Shown here piece after piece: positions 10,640-24,446 of a stretch of 64,000 nucleotides of DNA. The notes beneath the pieces are model-generated. The model saw nothing but the letters and a program-made list of their open reading frames with translations. It had not been told where the DNA came from and ran no database searches. The translations under genes were made by a program, and so were the position numbers. Origin of the DNA: Rhinopomastus cyanomelas. Lineage: Eukaryota; Chordata; Aves; Bucerotiformes; Rhinopomastidae. Position 1 is the first letter of the stretch. Every line of letters starts with the position of its first letter. Where the stretch lies: contig VXBP01004217.1 of NCBI GenBank assembly GCA_013400115.1, positions 1-64,000 of the forward strand, read 5' to 3'.

Positions 10640-13600
10640 GCAGGCAGGCAAATCAGTGATACCTTTGCCTATGCTGGAAAGCATCTTGCATCATATGTTC
10701 ATCCCATGACAATAAGCTGCAGAGAGTATGTAAATTTAAGTGAAGTATTAGGTAGGACCTTGGGCTAATGGGACATAGCTGGGAGACTTCATTTTCTTTC
10801 CTCCAAGTACTTAAAAATTTTATGTTTAAATGTTGTGCTTAGGTATTCACCAAAAGTCGTGGAGGTACTATTGTCTCAACAACTTTGCTTACAAAATTAT
10901 GTCAGAAAATTGACATGCATCTCTGTAGAGCGGTAAGGGAAGAATGTGAGAATACAGCCAAGAATTATCATCTTAACGTCAAAATGTGTAGTATGTGAAC
11001 CCAGCTGTGTAGTAAGGTGCAAGAAGTTCAGACTAGTACTCTTAGATTTGTCAGAATTATGGTAACAACAGGAAAGAAGTTCCACACCCTCAGATCACAG
11101 AAGGACAGAGAGAGAGCATTGAGAAATTCCCATCAATTGTGTAACTGCATGGCTCTGATACTGGTTACACAGCAAGGAAACAGATACAAGTTGCATGGAG
11201 AAGAAACCTACCACTACACTGCAAGTTGAAGATTGCTTTTTGCTTGACATGGCTTCATGTGATTTGATGTTAGTGACACAGGAGGTAAAAGTGGCATAAG
11301 ACCCCACAGAAAATAGCAAGAGGTTAGACAGAAAGAATAATGAAGAAAAAGGTGCAGCTGGCCGAGGGTGGAGGAAAGAGCCCAGCTAGTGAAGACTTCT
11401 GTTGTGTTGGATCGGGCCTTTATATGTGTTTTCGTTATATACATACTGAAACATGCTAAGTTTATGTGCTGGTTCAGATTGTTCTAGGACTGTCACCGCT
11501 CACAGGGAGACTTTTACACATCCCTGATTTTGTACTGCAGAGACTCTATCTTCTTTTACAGACACCTTCGATGTACACTTGGTTTTAATTTATTTGCATT
11601 TTCCCCCGATAACACTAGAGTATTAAAGAAGACAGTGAGGAGAAAATATACGTGAAAGCATTGCAACAAATCGCAAGGACGGAGGTAAGGGAGTAGAACA
11701 GCGATGTCGTGCCTGAGTCTCCTATTTTTCAATAGGTGGCAGTGTCAGCACAGTAGTTATGTTTTCACTGCTTGCAACCCAGAAGTTCACAGGCGGTTCT
11801 GTTAGTTGTCCTGATTTTCTCGGTGGCAGAACTTCAGATTACACTATCTCCAAAATATGTATTCCCTACATGAGTGTGGAAAACTAGATGTGTCTTTCCC
11901 ACCAGAGCTGCAAAATCTTAAGCTTCAAATGCTATTATGTGCCGCTAGGAAAATTTAAAAATATATGCTAAATGTATGTTAATCCATGATTGATTAAAAT
12001 AATTCTAGACAAATACTGTATAATGTCCATCAGGTTGCATTAGGCTTGGCAAATGGTAACATTTGGAATTGGACTAAGATTCCTGACATAATTTACTACC
12101 TAACGGAAAGAATTATTAAGCACAGCAGGGTATGTCGAAGCAAACAGGTTAGTTTCATTCTCAGTTTAATGTCACTGATTTACAGCTGAAGTGCATTTAG
12201 CCTTCTGGACATGAGACGGCTCCAGAGTGTATGGTCATCACATGGCCTGCAAGCTCTGTGAGGCAGTAGGGGAGAGGATAAGGAGAGCTGCCAAGCAGGG
12301 AAATCTACTCCAAGCTTTCCCCAAAGTTTTGATTGCACTTCCCTTTCCCTTTCCCTTTCCACATTTAAACTTGTTACTCATGTACCAGTGTCTTAGCTGG
12401 CTTAACCTTTAGTTGAACCTAGTTAGAGAATCAGGGCAACTGGCAGGAGCTGAGGAAGTCAGTACTTCTCCTTTGTTAATTGCCACCTACTGAGAAGCAA
12501 TATAACACAAACTAGTGCAAGGCTGGGCACCAGTGTGCAAAGGGAAGCCTGCACTGATGCTGCACACACTAGGACTTCAACAGCTCCTGGTGACCCTGGG
12601 CCTGCTGTGCATCCAGTTTCAGTCCCTGCTGACAAATACGTGCCAAAAAAGCCCTGAGGAGTGAGCTACTGCAGTGCAGGTCAGGAGCCTCCTATTCCTT
12701 GTATGCACAAAGAGCAAGAGAGGAAATGACATGGAGACAATCAGCAAAATTCCTGTGCCAACCCTACAATTAAGCCTGTAAGGAGCACAGACAAAGGCAT
12801 ATTTCAAAGGTAAGTGATCAAAAGCTGCCACAGCACTGTGTGTGAAGCTGGGAGACAGCTGACACTGGTGGTGGCACTGTGGTGATGCTGTGAGTGATAA
12901 GTGGCAAATGCTGGGTGGCACCTCCTACACAATGGGCAAATCTGAGATTTATGGTGGTGGCTACAATTAAGATCTTGACAAGACAGAAGCTATAAACAAA
13001 AAGTAACCTGCTAATTTAAATTACCCAACCATAGGTTTTGACTCTGAAAAAGAAAGACTTTGCCTTGCCTGTGAGGCTTACAGAAAGTTTTTGTTGGTAT
13101 TTTGTATAACCAGCACATCACTGCAACAGTGTTTTATCCTTGAGAACCTGGCTGCATGTTTCTACTCTGAAGCACAACCCCTCTTTGTAAGTGTACAGTT
13201 CCTTATGAGTGTTGGGATTGAGGTGGGTTTTTTTTGGCACAATTTGAAGAGCAAAACCTCCTGAAGTATCTGAATTTGCACAAGCAGTGCTTTGTGCTGC
13301 CACTTTCTATCCAGTTATACAACTGAGCTGTTGTGCACATCACCAACTAACTCACTCTAACACTCTATACTCTCTAAGTTGTTCCTTCAGTTCTTTTCCA
13401 TTAGAGTCCCCACATTCAGAATCCCCACAGCTGACATTTCAGCTCAGGCTCTGTCTCCTGGGTTTACTGCAGCTTTCTCTAGCCATGCAGTCTGACACAG
13501 AGCAACACTTGCCCTGGGGAATTTAAACAAAATCAATCTTAATACTGCAAGAGATGTGTATATTTGCCAGAGACCTAAATGTTAGCAGCTAAATCCTGTC

Positions 13601-16570
13601 TTTTACTCCTGCAGCTAGTCCTTTTTTACCTAGTCTAAAACTAGTGTTCATCCTGGGCTGTGTAATTGGAACAAGGCACACTGCTGTGTCAGCAAATTTC
13701 TTATTTGTCAGGGAGCAGAATTTGTGGCTCTTGGAAAATATAGGTCTTGCAGTGGACTGAGGCTGAGCTCTCTGTTTATGTCTGTATTCTGCTTGCTGCC
13801 AGATTAGGATAAAAAAGGAATACAAGCAAAGTTGTTCAGCCCACACAAGGGCTTACTATGCCCTGCGCTCTTTTCTCACTGAACAAATTTTGGAGAGGCC
13901 ATGAGAGGTAGTGAGCTAATACTGAAATGCACCAGGAACTAAAGACAGCCTTTGAAAGGAACAAGAACTTACCTGTGTCTGGCCACACATTTGTTCCATG
14001 GAAAAGACAGGGGGAAAAAAAGAGGAAAAATAAAAGGAAAAGAGCAAACAGGTAATGTTTCTGTGGTAGAGAAGAACAAGAGACAGGAGGACAAAACCTC
14101 TGTTGAATAAATCAACTACATTTATGTGTGTTGTTTCTGCTCCATTTACTGTGTTAAACATTCTAAAGCATAAGCACAGCTGAAGGAAATATTTCTGAAA
14201 AAATGCATATTAAAGCAATTCAAAATGAATTGTAAACATGTCAGTGGTTGGGTATGCTTCAAGGGAGCTACTACAATGCAGTGCCAGAGTAAAACACCAA
14301 CTAACCAACGCATTCGGAGCCGCACATTTAATAACTTTTCAGCAAATTCTTTTTTTTTTTTTTGGTGAGGATTTGCAAAGCTGTGAGATGGTGAGATTCA
14401 GCAAAGCTCTCACTGTCAGATAAGCTCAAGCCAAATTTACAAACAGAAGTGTGCACTAGTCAAGATATTTATCTTTCTAAAAAGTTGTAGTGAGGTGTAA
14501 ACACCTGTGAAATGTTTGATTTCAAAATACTGTTGAGCCAGAAATCAGCAGTCAGAAACAATTAGCTGCCTGGTTCGGAGAGCATCTGGTACCATTGGTA
14601 AATCTCCGCAGTTCAACTCATATCAAACCATACCATTATTTCTATCCACATTAAATAATTTTTGGTTGAAGTACATTGAAGACTACAATTTGACCATTTA
14701 ACAATACAAATAAACCTGATGACAATGGAAAAAAGAAAAGCAAGAGTAGGATTCTAAAAATACCAGGGTTTTAGCCACATCCGGATAATATCAAAGCTCA
14801 AGAGTTGCTGACAAACACAAGATATGTAATGGCCCATAAACAAATGTCTGAGCTGAGCACTCTTCAAGGCTGAAGCCAGGTGGTCTGTTCTCACAGGAAG
14901 GATAGTGATGAGGTCTGGCCCCTCTGTGTTCTTATGCAAAAGCCTGGAGAGGCTGAAGGATGCAGGGAGTCATGCTTTGCACACATTTGCAGGAAATACG
15001 AAGTGAAGAGTTCTGTTTTCAGTTTTGATGATGGCTGAGTGGTATTTTGTCAACACTTCCACACGATTAACATACATGTAAGTAACGAAGTATAAATATT
15101 ACCCCTATAACCCACTCAATTTGTGGGGGGTGAACCTGGAACATCAGCAGAACCAAGGATAGATTGACAGGTTTTGCTCTCACTCTTCCCCTGCAGAAGG
15201 GACAGCTTTTGATAAGATTCACAACCTCAGTTACGCTGTTTCCCTGGGCAATTAAGTTTGATTTCAATTTGTAATTTTTGTTTGTAGAAGCTACAGCTGT
15301 CTTGCAGTTTATGAATTTATCACCAGCAATATAAGGGATTCTGTATATGAAGCACGTAAATAAACCGTGATGTTCATGTGCCCGACTTTCTCCTTGTAAA
15401 AGTGACCAGACCTACAGCAAAGGCTGTTTGTGCATCTTGTGTCAGGTTTATAGTCACATAAAAGATATTCTTTGTGCACTGACTTATTTCTTAAAATCAT
15501 CCAGACATTTGACAAACAGGCTATTCATGCATCCTGAGTCTGACTTATAGTCACTAAAACACAACAGCGTTGAAATCTCAGCAGAATCAAGCTACAGCCT
15601 AGAGTGACTGGATATAAGAGCATGATGAATATTTGCCTTGGACCTGATAACAAATACATGGAAAACTGTTACAATTCCTGAAGCTTCATCCCTTCCCTGA
15701 GACTGTCACCCTCAGCTCCACCTGGGCTATTTACCTGCAAGTCATATTGATTTAAGTGCTTTTTCTTCAGCTAAGGGTGTGGTGTAGCTGTGGCCCAGGC
15801 CACAAGAACTGATGCTGTCTCTCCTTTTGGCTGCTGAGGTAAATCTGTACTGTGGAAGCATTTGCAAACGCCTTCCTACAAACTCCCACAGCAATTCCAC
15901 TAATAGCTGCTTGCTGTTAACATTCTGCCAGCATGGTGTCAACAGCTTACTCTGGCAAGTACCAAAATGTTTGAATCTCACTGGCGTTCTTGGCTGTATT
16001 AGGAGGGTATGTAAGAATGCAACGAGTGCGACACTCTGGTACAAACAGCTGATCAAGTGTCTTTTCTCCCATTAAAATTTAAGAATGATAATTTTTTCTC
16101 CCATAAGAAAGGGAAAAAAGCAGCCAGCTAGAATTAGAAGATGCTTGTTCATTAACAACATTGTACTTAAGGTTTTTATATATTAATACATTGTGGAATT
16201 ATCTAAATAATAATCATGCTTGAATTAATGATTGTATTAGATTTACTTAATGCCCTGTTTATTAGAGATGTCTATGCCTGTGGAGTTTACATATGCAGCA
16301 CTTGGTTGAGATTTACTGCAAGATAAAGGAATTGTTCTGTAGGTTTAAAGTCTGTAGAAGGCTCAAAAGCATGCTTCACATGAGTGATCTGCTTAAAAGC
16401 AGTATTTGCACTCTCTGTCACCGCTGAGAAGGTACACAGTTCCATATAGCACTGCTATAGGGTGCAATCTCGTGGCAACAGAGGAAGACTAATGTGTTGA
16501 GCAGAGTGGCTGTAGGTCCTGTGGCTGGTGGTATAGGCAGTCCCTCACTAGCTTGTCATGAGCAGCTGTC
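10640..16570. other. Intergenic DNA without recognised gene
   Basis: No exon with protein similarity, RNA gene or clear transposon was seen. It contains a (CCCTTT)n tract at about 12341-12360, a T run near 14348-14363 and the diverged tandem duplication listed at 15375-15560. The small open frames here look random. Confidence 0.5.
15375..15560. repeat. Diverged two-unit tandem duplication, about 96-bp period
   Basis: Two adjacent units share 'ccagac', then 'ggct', 'gcatc' and 'ttatagtcac' in the same order, offset by 95-97 bases (for example tagtcac ends at 15457 and 15554). Divergence is high, so the duplication is old. Confidence 0.6.
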
Positions 16571-16574
16571 TTAG

Positions 16575-18345
16575 GCACAGCACATCAGGAGAAACAAAAG
16601 GTATTTTTTCAGTGTATCAGTAGAAAAAGGAAGACAAGGGAAAATGTGCACCTGATGATGAATGACATGGGTGCCCTAGTGGAAAGTTATTGAATGCCTT
16701 CTTTGCTTTGGTCTTCACCTGCTAAGTCAGCTCTCATGGAGCCCAAGCCCTGGAAATAAGAGACAAGGTCTGGAGAAAAGAAGGCTCTTCCTCAGTAGAA
16801 GGAGGAAGACCAAATCACAGAGCTCTTCACTAAGTTGGACATCCATGAATTAAAAGGGCCCCATGAGATGCACCCATGAGTGCTGAGAGAGCTGGCAGAT
16901 CTTATCACTGGCCAGCTTTCCATCATTTTTGAAAGGCAGTGGAAAAGAGGAGAGTTGCCGGAGGACTGGAGGAAGGCCAGTGCCACTCCAGTCTTCATGA
17001 AGGGTAAGAAGGATGACCTGGGAAACTGCAGCCAACTTGTCTCACTTCTGTCTCTAGAAAGTTGATGAAACATATTATTTTGGATGCCATCTTTAACCAT
17101 CTGGAAAAGAAGAAAGGTATTTGGATTGGTCAGAATAGATTCATCAAGGGGAAATCATGCTTGACTAATCTGATAGCTTTTTATGATGTCATGTCTGCCT
17201 GGGACGATGAGGGGGAGAGCAGTGGATGTAGTCTACCTTGATTTTAGCAAGGCCTTTGACACCATCTTCCACAATATCCTCATTAGGGAAATCATGTAGT
17301 GAATGTTGGATGAGCAGATGGTGAGATGGGTTGAGAGCTGGTTGTGTGACAGGCTCACAGAGTCATTATTTAATGGTGCAGGGTAGAGCTGGAGACCTGT
17401 GACCAGCTGTGTTCCCCAGGGATCAGTACTTGGTCTGGTCTTATTCAACATATTCCTCAACAAAACGCATGAGGGAAGGGGATGTATCCTCAGCAGCTTT
17501 GCTGAAGATACAAAGCTGGGGGGAGTGGCTGACACACCAGAGGGTTGTGTTGTCATCCAGTGTTAACTGGACAGGCTGGAGAGTTGGGCAAAGAGGAACC
17601 TAATGTAGTTCAACATGAGCAAGTGTAGGGTCCTGCACCAGGGGAGAACAACCTCATGCATCAGTATAGGTTAGAGAATAGCCTTGAACAAAAAGATCTT
17701 GGAGTCCTGATAGACAGTAAGTTCACCATGATCTGACTGTGTGTCCTTGTAACAAAGAAAGCCAAGACTATTCCAGGGGGCATTGAGAAGTGTGTGGCCA
17801 GTAGGTTTAGAGAGATCACCCTCCTCCTCTCTGCCTTGATGAGGCCACACTTGGAGTACTGTGTACTCCAAGTTCTTGGATCCAAGTACTTGGATCTCCA
17901 GTTCAAGAGAGACAGGAGCGAGTCCAGTGGCAACAAAGATGATTGGAGCCCAGAGCATCCCTGTTATGACAAAAAGTTGAGAAAGCTGGGGTTGTTTAGG
18001 CTTGAGAAGAATGAGAAGAGACCTTATCCTTATCCTATAAAAAGCTGAAGAAGGGTAGCTGTTGGTCCCTTCAGTGCCAGGCTGTTTTCAGTGGTGCCAA
18101 GAGACAGGACAAAGAGCAATGGGGAAAGAGCAATGAGCTGGAGCACAAAAAGTTCCATTTAGAAATTATACTAAACTTCTTTACAGTGTGAGTCCCAAAG
18201 CTCTGCAACAGGCTGCCTGGAGGTTGTGGAGTCTCCTTCTCTGGAGATACTCAAAACTTGCCTGGATGCAGTCCTGTGCAATGTGCTTTAGGCAGCCCTG
18301 CTTTTACAGTGGGGTTGGACATAATGTCCTCTTGAGGGCCCTTCC
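16575..18345 (+). mobile_element. CR1 LINE with degenerate ORF2 (reverse transcriptase)
   Basis: A long CR1 remnant covering the 3' part of ORF2 and the 3' UTR. Landmarks in order include 'gaatgccttctttgct', a DGMHP-like region ('atgagatgcaccc'), the segment LADLITGQLSIIFERQW, the LTNLIAFYD-like region and the reverse transcriptase motif with FSKAFDTIFHN at about 17238-17271. Many stops and shifts break the frame. It ends near 'gagggcccttccaa', where a second CR1 follows. Confidence 0.88.
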
Positions 18346-18733
18346 AAGGGAGCTGGGTCTCTTTAGCTTGGAGAAGAGGAGACTGAGAGGTGACCTCATT
18401 AATGGCTGCAAATATTTGAGGGGTGGGTGTCAGGAGGATGGAGCTGGGCTATTCTCAGTGTCATGTAGTGATAGGACGAGGGGCAATGGTTGTAAGCTAG
18501 AACATAGAAGGTTCCACATCAACCTGAGAAGGAACTTCTTCACGGTGAGGGTGACGGAGCACTGGAACAGGCTGCCCAGGGTGGTTGTGGAGTCTCCATC
18601 ACTGGAGATATTCAAGACCCGCCTGGATGTGTTCCTGTGTGACTTGGTCTAGGTGATCCTGCTGTGTCAGGGGGATTGAACTAGATGATCTTTCAAGGTC
18701 CCTTCCAATCCGTAATGATTCTATGATTCTATG
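18346..18733 (+). repeat. CR1 LINE 3' fragment, younger copy
   Basis: A second CR1 starts abruptly at the 3' end of the previous one and runs from 'gagctgggtctctttagc' to the tail 'gattctatgattctatgat'. It is less diverged than the copy upstream and keeps an open stretch in the conserved 3' region. Confidence 0.9.
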
Positions 18734-19835
18734 ATATTTGCTAATGCCTGTTTTCTGAATCTTTGCTGACTGCCAAGTATTTTTCAGTAGGTTAGGGTTG
18801 AGACCACATCACAGAGAGATGCTGCTTCCTTGCTGTCATACACCCATGACCTATTAATTACCAAAGTATCAAAACCTTTCTCTGCCCAGTCACGCTCTCT
18901 GGTTATGTAGCCTCAAAATGATGGGAATCACAGATTGACGTTTTTATGGAGTTAGAAGTGGATGAATGAACTCAGAATCAAGCCTCTTTCATAATGACAG
19001 ACTGATAAATCATCTATGTATTCCTCTATAATGCAAAGAGGGAAAAATCAAAGGCATGACCTACTTTAGTCATTGAGATGTATGGTGTGGCAGAAGAATG
19101 TTCCCAAAACACACATAAAATGTAAATCTCCCTTTCCTGTAAGTGCCTGGGCAACAGTTGACTTCTGTGACTCACTTAAGAGAAATTCTATGGGAAAAAG
19201 GTTAGACTTTCCCTGGGACAAAAAAAAAGAGAGAGAAAATGATATAAATGGTGATTGTGAAATAAAGCTCTGCCTAATACTCCCTGTCTGCACTATATAA
19301 AAAAACCAACATAGCCAGTGAAATGTCAAGTGCTGCAATAAGTTCTCGGTCTTTTAAAACTGAAGAATACACACCTCTACTAGTAGCTACAGGCTTTGAA
19401 GTTCAACCTAGGAGCATCAATACTTATCAAAAGAGTGGGGGAGATAATCTCATTGGAGCATCTTGGCACGCCTGCTGAAAATCGTGGAGATTTAACCACT
19501 AGCTTTTTTCTTATTCCAGTCAGATGCCAGTCTAATGTTGAGTAATCTGCAGTAGGGTCAAGGCCAAAACATCCTACCCAACTGGTTGCAAGGAGAGTGG
19601 AAAAAGTGTGTGGATACCTGTGTGCAGTTGAGTGCAAATGCACACTGATTGTTCATGGAAGCTTATATTCAGCTGCAAGGTCAGCTGTCTCACTTATAGT
19701 CCTAGAGCACAAAGGGAATAAAATGCTAGAATTACGTTTGAGAACTTGGAATTATTTGTAATCATTGAACATAACAAATGCATATTGATGTACAGGAAAC
19801 TTGACTACTCAGGTCAGCAGGAGAAAGATACAAAG
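18734..19835. other. Intergenic DNA, nothing recognised
   Basis: Unique AT-rich sequence between CR1 copies. No supported gene or repeat was seen. Confidence 0.45.
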
Positions 19836-20568
19836 AGCAGTGGTCCAAAGTCAACAGGATGATCTTTAATAAGGCTAAGTGTCAGGTCCTGCATTTGGGC
19901 CACCACAACCCCGAGCAATGCTACAGGCTTGGGAAGGAATGGTTGGAAAGCTGCTTGGCAGACAAGGATGTGGGAGTGTTGATCTACAAGAGGCTCCACA
20001 TGAGCCAGCCGTGTGCTCAGGTGGCCAAGAAGGTCACGGGAATCCTTGCTTGTATTAAAAATAGTCTAGCCAGCAGTCTCAGAGAGGTGATTGCCCTCCT
20101 CTAGTCAGCACTGGTGAGGCCCTACCTCAAGCACTGTGTTCAATTTTGGGCACCTTGGTACAAGAGGAACATCAAGGTGTTGGAGTGGGTTCACAGAAGG
20201 GCAATTAGATATCAAAAGTGGCTGAGGGAGCTGGGGCTGTTTTGTCTGGAAAAGAGGAGGCTGAAAGGCATCAGGGGAAGTTTAAACTGGATATTAGGAA
20301 AAGTTTTTTTCACTGAAAGTGTTATTAGTCATTGAAACAGGCTGTCCAGGGAGGTGGCTGAGTTGCCATCTCCAGCCATGTTCAAAAGCTACATAGATGT
20401 GGTGTTAGGGAACACGGTTTAGTGGTGGGTCTACCAGTGGACTTACTAGAGTCATAGAACCATTAGGGATTGGAAGGGACCTTGAAAGATCATTTAGTAC
20501 AGTAGGGTATATGGTTGGACTTGACGATCTTAAAGGTCTTCCCTAACTTAAATAATTCGCTGATTAAA
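19836..20568 (+). mobile_element. CR1 LINE 3' part with ORF2 C-terminal remnant
   Basis: Encodes recognisable CR1 ORF2 C-terminal segments in frame patches (NKAKCQVLHLGHHN, KDVGVLIYKRLHMSQ, LVRPYLKHCVQFWAP-like with a stop). The CR1 3' UTR follows, to 'ttggacttgacgatcttaaagg'. It is interrupted at 20450-20504 by a short opposite-strand CR1 piece. Confidence 0.87.
20450..20504 (-). repeat. Short CR1 3' end nested in opposite orientation
   Basis: 'gagtcatagaaccattagg...ggaccttgaaagatcatttagt' is the reverse complement of the CR1 3' end. It lies inside the plus-strand CR1, whose own 3' end resumes at about 20510. Confidence 0.8.
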
Positions 20569-23500
20569 TGGCTTACTCTTACCAAACCAATGTTAAACTT
20601 CACTCTCTCTGACACTGTGGTGCTGGTTTTTTTTGTGGGTTTGGTAGTGCAGAAGGGAATTACTAGCCTCACCTCAGTAAGAAGCTTCATGAAGGTTCTC
20701 CTAGCTCAGAGTCAGACTTGCCTCTAGTTCAGGCTGAGCCAATCAATACGTCTGTGAACAAACATATTTAAGAGGGAAAAACCTGATGAGCAACAGGTTT
20801 TATGAACAGCCATTCACAGCACTGGAGCACTGCAAGACTACAGATGGCTCCTACAATTTATTGATCACAATGTCCTTCTCCATTCTGGAGGAGGCTGCTG
20901 CCTACTTCCGACAAATACACTAAGTTTGTTTTGTTTTCCTTAAATAGTAAGGAATTTCATTCCCTAATGTAGAATCAATCTGTACGTTGCCTCGAACAGT
21001 ACAGGCTTTGAATTATCTGGAAGTGAAGCAGACAAATCACCTCTGAAACTACTCTCATAAAACTCAGACTACAGATGTACTGCCAGTGTCAGGTTTTGCC
21101 AACCTTGACAAGTCATCAGAATTATCTTAGCTGAAGACTTCATCTTCCTAAGCATCCAAGCTAAAGAAGCACAAACCACAGTCTGAGAATTTATTTTAAA
21201 GATTCAAAGCAGCCATCCTTCTGGCTTCTGTGTACTAAAAAAATAATTGAATTTCCAAATCTTTTGAAAACAGCCCTCTCGAGGATCTTTTGGAAGTTCT
21301 CCATTTATTCCAGTGATTCTCTCAACAGCAGATAGGCAAGTTGACTTGAATACAGAGTGGATCACATTTATCTAAACTATGCTGCTATTCAGAGCTTGCC
21401 TCCCCTGTGCCCCTTCCTGTGTAAGCTGAGAACAGCCAAGCTCCCAGCCTTGAGAAAAGGCATGTGTACTTTTACTCACTGGCCTAAGCAGTACAATGGA
21501 GAAGCAGCATACCGACAGAATGCATCTCACTTGTACAGTACACAGCCTGAAAATTAAAACTTTTCCATTGCTTCCGTGACTCCTGGCCATTTCAGTGTTA
21601 AAGGTCTGAATGTATTCTGCTCTTACACCAACCCTACCAGCCACTGAGTTAAGTGATTAAGTCCATTAGCGTGGGTTAACCGTTGTAAGCCCTGCTCTGC
21701 AGACAGTTCACCTAGTAGAGGTCTGAATGTAACCTCTCTTCATATCCCTTTTTACCAAATAAAACTATGTGCACGTGCAATGCAAGATGAAGAAAAGAAG
21801 CCCTTCCTAGGCAGTGTTTAGCTCCTAAATGTTTCTAAGTTTGAAAGCACATTCTTCAACCAATTCAGTCAAGCATTTCTTGCTCTCTTGCTTGTATCAG
21901 GGACACTGCTCACAGTGTCAGATTTCCTGGAACTGTACATAGCTGTTCATTTAATTATACTATTTTTACTTCTCATGCCTTGTTTTTATTGGCTGCTACC
22001 CCTTTTTCCCTATAAAATATTTTCTTGTCAAGAGGCAAAATAGGTAAGTATTGCAAAGCCATATAATACTGTGCCAATCAGAGAGACACTAAATCAAGTA
22101 TAATTATGTCTTCTAGCTTTACCTCTCCTTTCCTCTAGTCACTCTTTCTCAATGCCTGCTGAAAAGTGGAAGTTGGAAGGCTCTGTGCAGGAGAACTGTA
22201 GCAGCAGCAGCAAAATAATGGCCAGCCAACCTCCTTTCTTTCTCTCTGAAATCCAGCGCTCCAGAAACGATGCCAGAAGTTGTTCCACAGCCATCTGGGA
22301 TTCCTCATTTAGATTACACAGGAAGTAGGTAATATGACTAATTTAATGGCAATTTTGTTATAAATCAAACCGAATTACTAAAAAAGACCTACCTGTCAAA
22401 ATTAGCCTTGGTCAGACCGCAGTTTCTATTTACCATATACAAGTCAGCTGGAGAGAATGAGATCATCGTGGACAGGCAGAACAGTCATAAAACTCCAAGA
22501 ACAGGGGCAGGAACAAAAACTTTCAACCAAACCCATTCCAGTAACAAAGAATATGAAATCTGATGTCTTCCCGTAGGGGAATACTTGTGGGACAAGCTCC
22601 TTTGCTCCAGCGGTTTTCCCAAATTGCCACTCTAGGAATCTCCGCTAGGCTTCTGAAATCACACCATAAAAGTACTCTCTAGAATAACTATTGTAAAACA
22701 CATAGTGACCTCCCCTCCTCTACTGGTCATAGATGTCTGACACATTTCAGTCTGTTTTATACTACAGGCTTCCTGCAGAGGAACATCTTTTACATTCCTA
22801 TATTTAGTTGACATAGACACAAACGCTCACAAAAACTTGTAGCTTCACACAATTTCATAAACACAGCTTGCTATAAATTCCGCAGTAAATGTTTAAAATT
22901 ATTTATATTTTAGACAGTTTTCTTGAATGCCAGTTCCTTTTCTATTACATTCTTCTGTTCATCCCTAAACTATAACTTTGCATTAGTCATTATGATTATA
23001 TTCTGTTTCAACACCTCTTATTTGAGGCTCTGGGAAGCATTTTATAGTTTATTGGGTGATTGAACTGGAATTATTACAAGACCAACCCTGATCAGCAGGG
23101 TTTACAAGATACACTCTGCAGGTCTTAATTCTTGTGCCAATATAAATCACATGAAAATGAATGCAGTGAAAGCAAAATATGGAGGTCAGAACTTTGTGTC
23201 CACCTGAAGCAGTGACTGAGGGCTAAAGCATTTGGTCTGAGGCCAGGTCAGCAGGATTTACTCTCTTACGATGCTCACTGACTTCTGTAGTGCAGGATAG
23301 CACATTAAGGCTAGACCACTCATGTCACAAATGCCAAAGGACGGACCCCAGAAAAACCTTAGGATGGCTTTTCATGAGCACTCATGTTTTACTGTTCGAT
23401 CCCAGTAAAGGAATGTAACTCTCCTTGTAATTTCAAAGCCACTCGTTTGTTCTTTAGGGTAATTATGGGATGACAGCCGATTATACCCTGGAAATGCTTG

Positions 23501-24095
23501 CTTACACTATTAATCTTTTGCTCATTTGGGCTATTTATAGTTATAATTACAAATGAGTGAAGGAAGCAAACCTATTTCTGATTGGGTGGCCTGTGAAAAA
23601 AACTATGACCGTAGTCCAAAGGATTCACTCAGTGCTCAATAGTGAAAGGTGCTGAGTATCCTTAGAAATCAGTGAGGTCTCAGCACCCCTGAGGAGTGCA
23701 CCTCCTTGGCAATAAGCTGTACTGCACCCATAGTAACAAGACTGAGGTGGCAACTCAAGATATTCTTAATGAAGTTGAGGATAATTGAAAAGGAGGAAAC
23801 CAAAGAGAAACTATTTTTAGATAGCGGAAGTAGAATTTCAGTAATATTTAGCCTGATTCCTTCTAAATAAAATGTCTCTGGAAGACGACTTCTTAGGGTT
23901 GAAGTACGTAAGAGGCCCTTATTAAAAGCTCACATACTAAGTCAAGCACTGTGATGCACATTTTAATGCCATAGTATTGCCAGGCAGGCCTTTACATTCA
24001 TATTGATGTATTTTTTCAAAATATATAGATACTTCTTTTTCTACATTCTAGTTTGGTTCTAGTGTTTTATAGGCTGCAGGTCTCATTAAAACAAC
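20569..24095. other. Intergenic DNA without recognised gene
   Basis: No exon or repeat was recognised. It is AT-rich and contains the palindrome with a MEF2-type site at 23521-23557, listed separately. I see no coding potential beyond short random frames. Confidence 0.5.
23521..23557. promoter_or_regulatory. Palindrome around a MEF2-type site
   Basis: CTATTTATAG at 23531-23540 is an exact CTA(A/T)4TAG MEF2 consensus. It is flanked by perfect 8-base inverted arms CTCATTTG (23521-23528) and CAAATGAG (23550-23557), with a TAATTA-like core between. This could be a distal enhancer fragment, but conservation cannot be judged from one sequence. Confidence 0.3.
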
Positions 24096-24099
24096 CATG

Positions 24100-24446
24100 A
24101 GCATCTTATCACTCTATTCAACTACCTGAAAGAGGTTGTAGTGATGTGGTTGTCTGCCTCTTCTCCCAAGTAGCAAGCAATAGAACAAGAGTAAATGGCC
24201 TCCAGGGGATATTGCATATTAGAACATCCACAGTGGATATTTGTTAAAAAATTATTCACTGAAAGGGTTGTCAGGCACTGGAACAGGCTGTCCAAGGAGA
24301 TGACTCAGTAGCCATCCCTAGAAGTATTTAACAAACACAGAGGTGTGGTGCTGAGGGACACGATTTAATGGTGGACTTGGCAATGCTGGGTTAATGGTTG
24401 GACTTGATGACCTTAAAGGTCTTTGCTAGCCTAAATGACTCTGTGA
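24100..24446 (+). repeat. CR1 LINE 3' fragment
   Basis: Order of landmarks: 'ttcaactacctgaaagagg', 'aagagtaaatggcctcca', 'ggcactggaacaggctg', 'ttggacttgatgacctt' and 'ctgtgattctt'. Old and diverged. Confidence 0.85.

Noticed and set aside
18188..18652. 154-codon open frame
   Set aside because: It is CR1-derived sequence across two adjacent CR1 3' ends, not a cellular gene.
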